This document shows, piece by piece, positions 49,380 to 61,342 of a stretch of 64,000 nucleotides of DNA (position 1 is the stretch's first letter; each line of letters begins with the position of its first letter). The translations under genes and the position numbers were made by a program. Source of the stretch: Tetrahymena thermophila SB210 (Eukaryota > Ciliophora > Oligohymenophorea > Hymenostomatida > Tetrahymenidae); NCBI RefSeq assembly GCF_000189635.1, contig NW_002476484.1, positions 558,001-622,000 on the forward strand, in the 5' to 3' direction. Under the pieces are notes generated by a model that saw only the letters and a list, made by a program, of their open reading frames with translations, made no database searches and was not told the DNA's origin.

Positions 49380-52300
49380 ATGAAAAGCAAATATAAAAAA
49401 TAAAGTATTATAAATCCAAAAATTTTAAGGTAAAAAATTAAAAAGAAATCTTAAAAGCATCAAAAATAGTTTAAATTTACTTTTTAGTTAGATGATTTGT
49501 CGTTTGAATCAAATCAAGAAGAAATGGAAGAGCCTTGCTTTTAATCATCTGAAAATAAAACGAAAATTCAAAAAGAAAGAGAAAATTATACTATGAAGAA
49601 TATAAATGATTTAACCATAAAAAAGTCAGATAAAAATAAAGCAGATACTTTTATTGAAAGCAAAAAATTTGAAACTCTAAGCACTAATTATTAATAATCT
49701 CTTGAAAATTAAGATTAAAATAAGGAAGAATAGAAATCTTAAATCATAGAAGATAATCAGTGTAATAATCTTAAATTTAATGAATAATAAGATGCTAAAA
49801 GGAATTAAATTACTTCAAAAAGTCAAGCAAGTGATTGTTAATTTGAATAATTTAATCCGTATGACTATGAAAATTAAGCTAAAATTGTTGTAGGAGAACT
49901 AAATGAAGAAAATATACCAATTACATCTAAGCCAAGAGAATGGAGTATAAAACTATTTGATGAAAAAAATTCAAATAAGACTTTAAGCTAAAATTTTATA
50001 GAGTAAAAAAATATCATTTTAGATGTTTTAGAGAAATAGAATTGCTATTTGATGGAATTCTTAAAATCACAAAATAAACAAGATTTATTTTAGGGATTTT
50101 ACAAGAATCATTAGCCTGAATACTTTATTTTGATTAATTAGACTGAAAATCAATAAGAAATTAAAATAATAAAATAATTAGAATAATTGAAATTAACTAA
50201 ATTGATTAAAGAAATTAAGGTGACAGAAAATATTCATACATTAATATTGTAAAAAGAAAACTATAACATAGTTGAGTAATAAATAAAATAATTGATTCAA
50301 AAAGAAATTAAGATTTGGGACAAACAATACTTTATTTAAATAAATGAAGGGAAAGATATCAATTTGATAAGATGTTACAAATGTCAAAATTGTTAAAATT
50401 CTATGGAGTGTTCGGATTATTAGCATTTTAGGTAATTCTAATTAGTATAGGATGTCATATTTGAGGCTCTTTAAAGAAAGTATTATTATTTATGCTAATA
50501 TTTGGCAAAAGGTGGAGAAGGAATAATTTTTGAGGGATTTAAAATAAAGCAAGTTGGTGTTTATGAAGATTTTATATTTAAGATCATCTTTGATCTGAAT
50601 GATTAAGAAATTCAAAGTGAAATAAGTATTATGAAACTTTTTGAAAAGAATATAAATGTAATTAAATTCATAGAAGTTATTTAAGTTAGTAAAAATATCC
50701 ACATTTTTGTATTAGAGAAGTGCAAATATAGTTTAAAAGATGAGTTATTTTTGATAGAATAACAAAAGGAGGAGTTTAATTAAATGAAGCTACTTCGCAT
50801 TATATTTGATTTATTAGATGGATTAATTTAGTTTAGGATTTATAATATTTTGCATCTTGATATAAAGCCATAAAATATTCTAGTTTCAAAATCAGATAAC
50901 TATGTTTTTACAGATTTTGGCATTTCTTCTATCAAAAAAGATAATTCAAAAATTAATATCAAAGGTGGCACTTTTAGTTATGCATCACCTGAATAGCTTA
51001 TAGATGATCCTAATATTGATTTTAAGTCTGATGTATACTCACTTGGAAAAACGTTTGAGGTTGTTTTGAAATAATATAAAAAATAGGAAGATGAATTTTT
51101 AGTACTAAAATTTAATCAAATAGTACAACAAAAAATGATTTAAAACTAAAAAGACTAAAGAAAAAGCTGCTTGGAGTTGCATGAAGAATTTTTAAAATTG
51201 CTAATCGAGTGTAATTGTTAGGAATTTCTACAAGAATATTTACAGAAAATCAAATACATTTTGAAGTTATTTCCTTATGATGATAATAAAAACATAACGT
51301 ATTTCTTAGACCTAATGCTTTATTATAACTAGAAGACCTATGAAATATATTAGTATTTCTTACAAATAGAGGAAAATGAAATTGCTTTAAAATAAATTTT
51401 AAAAAAGATGGTCAAAGCGCAAGAAGATATTAGTGAATGCTTCTCCGATTTAGGAGATAGTAAAAAAGCTCTAAAATGCTAACTTGAATGTCTTTTATAG
51501 AAAAAAACATTTTTTAAGAATGACTTAAGTTCAATAGCAAAATCTTTTAATAACTTGGGATAGAGGTATCTAGAATTTAAACAATTTTAATAAGCATTAA
51601 AGTACTAATTAAAATCACTTAAGCTTACATAATAGCTTTTTAAAGGTAATCATATAAATGTAGCTGTTTCTCTTAGTAATGTTGGTGTGTGCTATAGAGA
51701 ATTAAACGATTAATAAAAAGCTCTTTAATATTTCTTGTAGTCTTATTAAATGAGCAAGCATGTTTATAAAGGAAACAATTCAAGTATTGCTACAGTTTTA
51801 AATAATATTGGAGCTTGCTATTACAGTCTTTATGATTATAGAAATGCTTTAGATTATTATGAAAAGTCTCTATTTATGAGAAGATAAATATATAAAGGAA
51901 GTCACCCAGAAATAGCCTAGTCTCTGAACAATATTGGAATGTACTATAAGGATATAAGTTGTTTTGAATTAGCGTTATAATATTTGAATGAAAGCCTTGA
52001 AATGATAAGGGTAATTCATAAAGAAGATCATCCATTAGTTGCTTCTACTCTTAATAACATAGGTTTATGCTATTTAAATATTGCTGATTATGATATTGCT
52101 TTGAATCATCTTTTGAAATCCTTAGAAATAAAAAAAAGAATTTATTCAGAAAATCATCAAGAAATAGCTTAATCTTTACATAATATTGGGTCTTGTTATA
52201 CATAAAATGGATAAAATGATAAAGCTTTAGAGTATTTCAAAGAGTCTCTAAAAATAAAAAGATTAATTTACCCAGAAAATCATATTTAGATTGCATTATC

Positions 52301-53054
52301 TCTAGATGGAATAGCATCATATTATTCTGATACAGATGACAATTAATAAGCTCTTGGATATTATTTAGAGTCACTTCAGATTAGAAAAATTAATTTTTAA
52401 AATGCAAATCCTCATGTATCTGCCTCATTAAATAATGTGGGATTCTGTTATTTGGGACTTAAAGAATGTGAAAAAGCTTTAAAATATTTAGAAGAATCAC
52501 TAGAAATGGACAAAAAATTATACTAAGGAGACAATGAAAGCGTAGCTACGTCGTTAAACAATATTGGAAGTTGTTATTTAAAGATGGGAGATAAAAACTA
52601 GGCATTAAAAAACTTAATGAGTTCTTTATAAATGAGAAAGAGAATATATAAAAAAGACCATCCTTCGATTGCAACGTCATTAGATAGAGTAGGCGTATGC
52701 TATCAAGATCTTTAGGATTAAAAAAATGCAGAAAAATATTTACTTGAGTCTCTCAAAATGAGAGAAAAGATATTTAAAAAAAATCATCCTGACATAGTAA
52801 TTTCACTAGACAATCTAGGAGAGTTTTACAGAAGTATCTAAAATTATAAAACTTCTTTGACCTTTTTCTTAAAATCATTAAAAATAAATTAATCAATTTA
52901 TGAAAAAGATCACTTAGAGATAGCTAATTCAATTAAAGAAGTCATATAATGTTATTCTGATCTGCAAGACTAGGAAAAAGTAAAAGAATATTAACAAAAA
53001 TATGATCATATAATCAAATAAATTGATTTAAAAAAGCAAGAAAGCAAAAATTGA
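49380..53054 (+). CDS. Protein kinase with C-terminal TPR repeats (kinesin-light-chain type), copy 2
   Basis: A single exon of 1225 codons including TGA encodes 1224 aa. It is almost identical to copy 1. The main difference is an in-frame loss of 9 bp near 49690 in the hydrophilic N-terminus. The remaining differences are scattered substitutions, for example SLSNVG in place of SHSNVG in one TPR. The cysteine cluster, glycine loop, beta-3 lysine, HLDIKPQN, DFG, ASPEQ and all 13 TPR units of 42 residues are retained, so both paralogues should be functional. It is paired with membrane gene D. Confidence 0.92.
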
Positions 53055-53419
53055 AGAAATTCTAATAATAATTTTTTTTTCAGAAATTAATTTTATTTAA
53101 ACATTTTTTTTAAATTTGGATTTATTTTTCATCTTTAATCTTTTCTTTTTTAAAATAATTCAATTACATAAATTTATTTATAGATTATATATTGTAATAA
53201 CAATTAAAATTTTTGGTTTTATCAAGCACTTCAAAATTTCTATAAAATCTCAAAACATTTTTAAAATTAAAATATTGTGTAAGTATTTTTTTTCTATTTT
53301 AAGTATATACATTAAGATATATTATATTTTAGATAAATAATTATTATATTTATTAAATTAATTGTATATTAATACATGGTTAAGTATAATTCAAATAAAT
53401 AATAATATTTTTATTGATT
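53055..53419. other. Spacer between kinase-TPR gene 2 and membrane gene E
   Basis: The first 200 bp are the right end of the segmental duplication. The remainder is AT-rich and belongs to the 3' flank of membrane gene E. The two genes converge here. Confidence 0.6.
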
Positions 53420-55624
53420 TCAGATACAAATTGAGGACAACAATCTTTTGTCTATTTCAGTTAATGGTTCATTTTTTTTACTTTTTTGTATAAATTGTGC
53501 AATTTTTTCGAATTAAAGATTTTCAGACTATAAAATTTTATACTGCTCTTAAAAGTAGTTACCTGTTTGTTTTAAAATAAATAAATAAATAAATAAATTA
53601 TAATAGCTCAAGCACTTATTACTTTTATTTTTTATGGTATCCATGATGGTCTGCTGATGTTTTGATTCATCTAAGAAATTTGAAGAGCAACCTATAATTC
53701 TGAGTGTAGCCAATTATTCACTCGTAAATAAAATCATAACAGCCTTTTTCAAAAAAATTATATCTTTGTAGAATTCAAATATATTTAAATCTTTTGATAA
53801 TTATTTTTCTATAGCTCTTTTTTAGAGTTTATCTAGACCTTTAGATGAATCGTATTCTTTCTTATTGAAAAATCTATTTTTAAAAAATATTTAAATTGAC
53901 CATATTCTAAATAAAAATAAGATAAAGTACTTCAATTTAAATAGGATTGAAGATATTTTTTCTGAAACTTTGCTACTTAGAGAAGCTTTTAATTATGATA
54001 AATTTTTTAATTATTTATCATTCTGATTTAATGAAATATTTTTAAGACCATTTGCTTTTTTCCCAGAAAAACTTGAATAAATCTGATTTTTAACCTATAT
54101 TTCTTCAGTCTAAGGTTTGATTAGCTTATAATTTGATTAAGCTTAAGCAAATTATTCTTAAATAAATGAACTTTTGATTTTATAGCTTAAATTTTAATTG
54201 TTTTAATCAAGTTCTTTTATTATTTTTTTTTCAAGGCTCGTGTTTTACAAAGTTATCTACTCCTAACATTATTCCTCCATTTATCTATTAGTCAATAATT
54301 ATCCAGTATTTAGTTATTCTTTATTCTCATAGTTATGACCATTTTAAGATTTTATTTGGTCCAGAACTTATTTACTTTTAAATTCAAGATTTGGAAATAT
54401 TATTTATCTATTTTAATTCTCTTCTAATTAATTTTAAAAAATATCTGATTAATCATTTTAGAATTTAGACTTATTTGAGATATCATCACTTTATTAATAC
54501 TAATTTGATTAAATAAATACATCATCTTTTTATTCTAGTAACTAGTTAGATTCTAAGATTTGCATATATTTTTATTGGTAGAAATTTTGTAGCAGCATTA
54601 AAAATAAATCATTTTTTATTTTACTCCAGGAAAATCTTCTTCCTATAAATCCCAGTATCATTAATAGAGAAAGTGTGCTATTTACTAAAGCGAGCATTTA
54701 AGGAATAGTAGGATATTAAATTTAAACCTATTATACAATTTCATCCATGATTAACTCTATCATACCATATCCGCTCTAATTAATCTAACTTATAAAATAT
54801 TCCCTGTCCCAAAGCTAATTCGAAGTCTCGTAGGCTATTGGAGATGAATAATTGGAAGAAGATTAAATAAAAAATCCTTCCTTTACAGAAGTGACTTATT
54901 TTTAAGCTTTTAGAGTTGTATACGAAATGGAATTTCCAATAGCATAAGTAAAATAATTTCGATAATTAACTTAAATCTATTTTGTTTAAGTATTAAACTA
55001 AGATGTAAACATTTTTAGTCTAAAACCTGCATTTTAACCATTTACAATATTATTTATATCTGTTTGATTAGCACAGTTGCTTGGAGTTGAATTTTTGTTA
55101 AAATCTAAGTCAAGGCAACCATATGTATAAATGAATATTTAAGATTAAAAATTATCTTTTGTACTTAAAGTAAGAGTGTTGTTTTAAACTGGAGAAAAGT
55201 CTAAACAATAAAATCCAGCTAATTAAGGATTAGTACATTATATGATGTTAAGTTATGTTTAAGTTAAAGAGGTACCATTAATATTGTAAAAGTAGGCATA
55301 AAAAACTAAATATGTTTAATTCTACTAGGCTTATAAATTTTCTATATCCTAATTTGTATCATATTCGAATCTAAATCCGATTAGATCAGAGCTTAAATTA
55401 ATATCAATCTCCTCTTCTGTGATAAAATTTTATGATTTATAATTTGGATCAATTTAGTTATTTACAAATTAGTAGAGTAGGTAAGAGAAATAACCTATTG
55501 CGAAGAAAAAAACTATTAGTGATAAAAAAACACCCTGTTTTGTTCCTTTTTTAGTATGATTACTTGATTTTCCAACTGTAAAAGAAAATTAAGAAGAAAA
55601 TAAATCTATTTCCTATAAATCCAT
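53420..55624 (-). CDS. Two-pass membrane protein family, copy E (most divergent minus copy)
   Basis: Three exons (55624-53931, 53873-53623, 53562-53420) encode 695 aa. Exon 2 is exactly 251 bp, as in all copies. Membrane segment 1 is FLSLIVFFFAIGYFSYLLY. The four ectodomain cysteines are present (QCTNPQLAGFYCLDF, YGCLDLDF, SNCANQT). Segment 2 follows a QYPTIPQMLALVNST-like stretch. The C-terminal block KKAVMILFTSEQLATLRIIG is present but more divergent. Intron 2 contains an AAAT microsatellite. It shares only moderate identity with copies A-D, so it probably split off before the recent duplications. No kinase gene lies next to its 5' end. Confidence 0.85.
53576..53598. repeat. AAAT microsatellite in intron 2 of membrane gene E
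   Basis: About five tandem AAAT units lie inside the predicted second intron. It is a simple-sequence tract with no further feature. Confidence 0.8.
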
Positions 55625-56318
55625 TTTTTAAAACCTCTACTTATTAAAAAGTTTCTATTAAATTGTTTAAATATTTAATTAATTTTTAGTTCTTGTAAGT
55701 ATTACTATTCAAAAATGCAATTTACATTAACTAGTAAAATCTTATTAATATCTTTCTTATCAATTTGAGATAACGTAAAAGAAAAATCTAAAATAACTTA
55801 TATCTGTATATATCTATCTATTAAATCAATCAATTTTTAATATGCTTATTGTGATTCATTTAAAATTAATGCTATATTTAATATCTTATTTTCAATTATT
55901 TTTAGTATTTAAATATTAAAATAAGCAATTAAAGATCCATAATGCATAAAAAATAAAAATACTTAAAAAATAGAATTAATATATTAAGAAATAAATATTT
56001 TTTTTGATATTAATTGATACCATTTTAGATATTTATTTATATTTTAAGGTTTGTTATAAATTAGAATAAAAAATTGATAGTGGTTAGTATAAAATTGATA
56101 TTAAATTAATTAATTTAAAGTAACTAAATGATAAATAAAAATATTATTTATTTATTTTGTAATTAAATACATAGCATGTATTTTAAAAATAAATTGAATA
56201 CTTTTAAAAAAATATGTCTAAGACAGTCATTAAAATAAATAAATAAATGAATTATGAATATATTTTTAAAATTCAATATTGTTTGCTTGTTTATCTATCA
56301 TCTTTTTATTAAAATATA
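55625..56318. other. AT-rich spacer
   Basis: The stretch lies between the 5' end of membrane gene E and the 3' end of the RS-rich protein gene. No coding frame is supported. Confidence 0.55.
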
Positions 56319-57104
56319 TCAATACTATTTTGGTATTTCTTAATAAACTAATTAGCTTGGTTTTATTCCTTACAAAAATTACTGCTCTTTTTATTATTGT
56401 TTATGCCATTCAATATGTTTATTTAATTCCCTTTGATCCTAAAATCCTAGCCCACATGACATATAGCCACAAATAAACTTGAGTTTCTTTTACTATTCTT
56501 TAACTAGATCATCAGATTTCTTGCAAAGTACTTCTGCCAAATTTTTGGCTTAAGCATCCATGCCAAGTTAATTTAATTTATTGTTTGCATTTTTTATTTC
56601 TTAATTATCAAGCCTAATATTTGTTCTTATTTAATCTTTTAAAATATTTGTCAATGAAGAAGCATTAAGAGTAAATCTTTTTCTTTAAACTTGATCCTCT
56701 TGTTTTTTTTATAAGCTTGAGCCCTTAGAATTAGGAGATATTCTTTTTTATTTTTATTCACGTGATTTAGATGAGGAGGAAGATGAAGAAGAAGGATACA
56801 CTCTTTTCTTTTTTCTTTCCTTGCTTCTATCTCTTTTACTATCTCTCGAGTAAGAATTAGAGCTCGAGTTAGATGATGAAGACCTAGAGTGAGAAGACAT
56901 TTTATTTTTGTATTTTTTTGAATCTTTTGTTCTACTTCTGCTTCTATGCTTTTGATGTTTTTAAGGGCTTTTAGAACGCTTTTTCTTTCTTTCTGCTGAA
57001 GAAGAGTAAGCTCTTTTGCTTCGGCTTTTTGATTCTTTATCCTTTTTTTAATCTTTTTTTATGGACCTTGATCTACTCCTTTTATATTATTTGCGAGGTG
57101 ACAT
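56319..57104 (-). CDS. RS-rich protein with C-terminal C2H2 zinc finger (probable RNA-processing factor)
   Basis: A single exon of 261 aa. Residues 1-140 are dominated by Arg, Ser and Lys, with RSRSRS, SRSRS and a run of eight Ser. This is an RS-like domain of the type found in splicing factors and nuclear-speckle proteins, where serine phosphorylation controls interactions. Residues 150-215 are predicted to be helical (NASSLTNILKDQIR, EVLCKKSDDLVKEQQ). A zinc finger follows near residues 215-240, in FICGYMSCGLGFQDQRELN then KHIEWH, giving C-x4-C-x12-H-x3-H. The C-terminus is Gln-rich. The start is the first ATG of the frame. Nuclear RNA binding is inferred from the domain combination; the specific orthologue is not recognised. 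Confidence 0.85.
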
Positions 57105-57348
57105 TTATAAATAACTTATTAGATTGTTAATAATTTAATATAAATATATATATATATTTGCCATAAAATTTAATTTTGATTATTTTTTGGAGATAAATTC
57201 ACAATAAAGATATAAATATAAAATAATATTACTGTTTTTTATTTTTAATATGATTTCATAAAACAATAATTTGACTTTAAATTGTAAAATAAATTTAAAT
57301 AAATGTTTCAGTTATTTGAATACCTTATAATCATTCATTTCACTGTAA

Positions 57349-57419
57349 GCACCGATGGTTTAGTGGTAGAATAGAGCGTTGCCATCGCTTTGACCCGGGT
57401 TCGATTCCCGGTCGGTGCA
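57349..57419 (+). tRNA. tRNA-Gly (anticodon GCC)
   Basis: The 71-nt cloverleaf is complete. The acceptor stem GCACCGA pairs with TCGGTGC, with A as discriminator. The D arm has TGGTTTAGTGG (A box), the anticodon loop is TTGCCAT with anticodon GCC, and the T arm is CCGGG-TTCGATT-CCCGG (B box). It is followed by a T run. The encoded tRNA reads GGC and GGT glycine codons. No intron is present. Confidence 0.97.
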
Positions 57420-57427
57420 TTTTTTTT
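57420..57427 (+). terminator. RNA polymerase III T-run terminator
   Basis: Eight consecutive T residues start directly after the tRNA discriminator base, the usual signal for polymerase III termination. Confidence 0.85.
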
Positions 57428-58432
57428 AATTTCATCAGTTTAAAAGTATAATTAGAAGTAGGGAATGTTAGAAAAATCTTAAACACTAAATGAATGAGAT
57501 TAAGGTAATATTAAATTAAAATTAATATGTTAAGAACAATATATTGTAAAACCTCGTTAACTCACAAACCTCAAATTCAAAAAAGTTTTAATTTATCAAG
57601 GTTTTCATAAAAAAAATAAACAAACAATTAATTTAAAAATAAATTAAAAATAAAATGATAGATATCATAGTTTATTTAAAAAAGAATTAATTAAATAAAA
57701 TAACAAAAGGAAAAAGAACATAAAATGAATTATTATCAAATTTATAAATTATTTTTTATTTTCTATAAAATAAAATTAAAATAAAATAAACAAATAAACA
57801 TATTAAAATAACATAAAAAAAAATAAATTTATTTATTTATTTTTTACAAATAGCGAATTAACTACAAAAAAGTATTCTGCAAATAGCAATATTAGTTAGC
57901 ACTTCAACTCTTTCATAACTACTAATTTGATTTTGGGTAATGATATTTTTTAAGATAAAAATGATTAAATAATTTATATTTATAGAGGTAAATAAATTAA
58001 TGTATCATAAAAAAAATTAAAGGGCAAGTCTCTTAATCAAAAAAATTAATTGCCTTTAACTTAAATTTATGATTACAAATGCGATAAAAATAAACTTAAT
58101 AAATTAAAAAAATATTTTAATTATAAAATATAATTTATTTTTATATATATATTTTTATTATTATAAAAAAAACCTTGAATATATATAGTTTTTTTGCTAT
58201 TTTTATGTCAATAAATATCATAATTTAGCAGTTTATATGTCAAAAACTATTAATATAATAATTTATTTTATTACAAAACTTATGAATTGTTTGATATAAA
58301 CAGTAATTTAATTTAATTTATAAAATACTGTTAAAGCTTATTTTTTTAATAGTAATAAATTAACTTAGAATAAGTAGAAGTAAAACAAGCAAATAAACAA
58401 ATAAACAAAGAAAAAAAGAAATTCTCTTAAAT
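57428..58432. other. AT-rich spacer downstream of the tRNA
   Basis: No gene is seen. From about 58019 the sequence is similar to 60930-61342, the region upstream of the second plus-strand membrane gene, so the duplicated unit includes the 5' flank. Confidence 0.55.
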
Positions 58433-60656
58433 ATGAGCATTCTAAAATATGATATATTTTCTTCTGAATTTTTATTTAATATTGGAAATTAGAAATATTG
58501 GAAAAGAGGCAGCTACTTAGGTTTAGTATTATCTATACTCTCATTTGGAGTTATGATATTTTACTTTGCTTATTTAGTTAATCAGTATAGTAATAACTTA
58601 ATTAGTCCAAATTTTAGATCTTAGAGTTTCATCACAAATTATAGGAAGGATGTAATACTCAGTTAGGATCTAGTAGGTTTTTAGTTTTATTATAATGCCT
58701 CTATGACTATAGATCAGTATTAAGAAATTTAAAATAAAACGTACATTGTCTTTTAGGTAACATTATTTTATTAGGATGCAAAAAATAACATTTATTAGAG
58801 TTTTAATCTCGATGTTATTAAATGTACTGATAGTTAATTAAATGGTTTTTATTGTATTGATTTTTCTAAAGTAAGTGACTACAGTCTGTTACTCGATACA
58901 AGTAATAATAATGTGAAAGTATCTAACTTATATATTAGGATGTACGGCTGTCTAGATATAGACAACTTTAAACAAAACATTCCAAGTAACTGTGCTGATT
59001 AAACTGATATAGATAATGTAATTAATGGATTAGATACCTTCTTCTACACAAGAGCTAAATCATAACAATACAATACTACTTCAAAGCAAATATAAACAAA
59101 TTATAGGACTATACCTAATTATATGTAAGTTAATTTAACTATTTTTAATACTCTCTCTATCTAAATATAAGAGACTGAAGTGGTTTAGGGATTAATATTT
59201 TAATAGCAAGAGTCATATACTTCACCCTATTAGTACAATTAAATGGTTTCTACTTTAGATAGAAAGCTTAGTTTAAAGAAGGGAGAAGGCCCTTACATGG
59301 AAATAATAGTTTAAATTGATGAAATTGTTTGGTAATTTCATATTTAATATCCTACAATAATACAAATCTTAGCACTAGTCAATGGAGCTGCTTTTATAAT
59401 TGTTATTTGTAGAAGTATTGGTAGATTTTATTCTTAATTACTAATTAAATAAGACTTCTTTATGCTTTTCCTTCAAAACATCTATAGTGGTAAGTATGAA
59501 TAGATTCTTAAGCATAATAGTTTTATTTAATAAAAAATGGATAATATTCCTTAACCAACTGATTTGATACTTAAATAAACAGATTATGTTATTGAAAAAC
59601 GTGATAAAAAATAGATTTTTATTCCTTTATTCTCAACTAAATCAAGAGATTATGTTGAAAAAAACTAGGTGAATAGTTAAAAATAGGAAGAATCAACAAT
59701 CTTTTCAACACCTAGTAATCGGTAAGATTATTTAAATCAAATAAAAGAAGAGCAAGCACTAGATAAGCTTTAAAACAATTAAAACATAGAAAAATATTCT
59801 TAGCATGAAAAAAGTAATTTTTAAAACAATTAGTTAAATAGTACTTTTGGAAATTCTTCTAAATGTATTTCATAAAGTCCAAAATCAATTTTTGAAAAAA
59901 AGTAATGTGAAAGCTAAAGAAAATCAATTTAGTCTAAATCAAAAGATCATGATTTTAAAGGAGATTTAGAAACTAAATATCAAAATATCCTTGATTATAA
60001 TACTGAAAGGGATAAAAGGGAAGTCTTAACTAATAACTTAGCAAAGAATTTCAAAGTTATTCAAAGCAAATCTATTCAATAAAAAATAAAAGATTTTATT
60101 TTTCGGTTTTAGTAATTTTTTTATGATTTAAAGATTCTTTATTTTTATCTTAATACTTAATATAAAATAGATTTTGCAAACCGAAGAAATATTATTCATC
60201 TAAAGGAATAGAAGAAGAACTAATTAAGAAAATATTTAGCGAAGTCCACTTAACATTAGATATTTTCGAATTTTTTAAAGATATTTTTTTTTTGAAAAAA
60301 GCAATTACTATGCTACTGAGTCAGGATTAATTGGCAGCTATTTAATGTATTGGCCTCACTGAAAATTATCTTAACTTAAATTAATAAAAAACAGATTTTA
60401 AATAAAAATGTAAAGTTATTTTAGAATTAAAAAATAAATCTATATTTATGTTTTAAATAATAAGAAAGAAGCACTAAACTCAGCTACTTTGAAAAACAGT
60501 TTAGCTTATTGTAGTCTTAAGAATTATAAGAATAGCATATAAATAGCTTTTTTAAAAACTTTTATGAAAGCAAATAATAAAATGAGGTTGATTAAAGAAT
60601 AGTTTCTTCAATATTCAAAACAGATTAAGAAGAAATATTTGTTTGTTGATAAAAAA
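58019..60656 (+). repeat. Tandem duplication of a two-pass membrane gene, copy 1
   Basis: This matches 60930-63618 through the 5' flank, all three exons and both introns. The match stops after the codons for DKK near the 3' end of exon 3. Confidence 0.85.
58433..60656 (+). CDS. Two-pass membrane protein family, copy F (3' end uncertain)
   Basis: Exons are 58433-60111, 60171-60409 and 60472 onward, with introns at the same positions and phases as in the minus-strand copies. The protein has membrane segment 1 near residues 28-48 (LVLSILSFGVMIFYFAYLV), ectodomain cysteines in KCTDSQLNGFYCIDF, YGCLDIDNF and SNCADQT, segment 2 near 307-327, a Ser/Lys/Gln-rich tail and the exon 2 block DIFFLKKAITML then SQDQLAAIQCIG. 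Exon 3 resembles copy G as far as DKK at 60656. After that the frame runs on through spacer-like DNA without a nearby TGA, so the true end is unclear. If intron 2 were retained, the stop would be at 60490-60492. The 3' end may have been disturbed by the tandem duplication. Confidence 0.75.
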
Positions 60657-61342
60657 TCTTTTTATTGTTTTGTGTGGCCGGTCAATTAAATTAAAAATTA
60701 ATTTTTTTATATTTAATAATTTATGAATTTATAAAATGATTAGTAAATTTTATTTTTCATAATAATACAATAAAAATTAATATTATATATATATAGTACC
60801 TTAGGGTACTGTCCTTTTCAAGGCTATACACTGAAATTTTAGGTATTCAGGTAACATACGTAATATATGTCAAAGAATTTTTTTATTCCGCAGAGTTCGC
60901 ATTGCCAATATCAATTATATAACAAGTGTTTAAATCAAAAATATTAGTTGCCTTTTATATAAATTTATGTTTACAAAAAATCTGATGAAAATAAACTTAA
61001 TAAATTAAAAAATAAAATTTTTAAATGTATATTTATTTATTTTTTGAATTATTCTATATTATTATTTCTTTCTATAATGTAATATAACACAAGAAAAAAG
61101 TTTGTTGCTATTTTTATGTCAATAAATAAAGTAATTTGAAAGCTTTTAGCCTCCAAAATTAATACTTTTATGTGACGAACTGTATGAATTATTTTTATTA
61201 ATTTAATTTTTAATAATATAATATAAAGCTTAATTTAAATTAAAAAGCAATAAATTAACTTAGGGAAAGTAAAAGTTAAATAAAAAAGAAACAAACATAC
61301 AAATAAGCAAATAAACAAATAAATAAAAAAATTCTCTTAAAC
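60657..61342. other. Spacer between the tandem membrane genes
   Basis: The stretch contains a less AT-rich patch (60790-60915) with an inverted dispersed repeat, followed by the 5' flank shared with copy F. No gene is seen. Confidence 0.55.
60792..60854 (-). repeat. Short dispersed repeat, copy 2 (inverted)
   Basis: The reverse complement matches 968-1029. It includes the small palindrome AGTACC-TTAG-GGTACT and sits between two tandem genes, right where the sequence similarity of copy F to copy G is lost. Confidence 0.5.

Larger units (their letters stand above)
46482..53254. repeat. Segmental duplication, copy 2 (membrane gene D plus kinase-TPR gene 2)
   Basis: Second copy of 34476-41268. 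Both genes remain open. Sequence similarity ends abruptly on the left near 46482 and on the right near 53254. Confidence 0.9.

Noticed and set aside
57841-58430. Possible replication origin or centromere-like AT tract
   Set aside because: AT-richness here is no greater than in the other spacers, and no specific motif was found.
60792-60920. Telomere-like CCCTAA/TTAGGG hexamer
   Set aside because: A single unit only, and Tetrahymena-type telomeres use CCCCAA; it is part of a short dispersed repeat.
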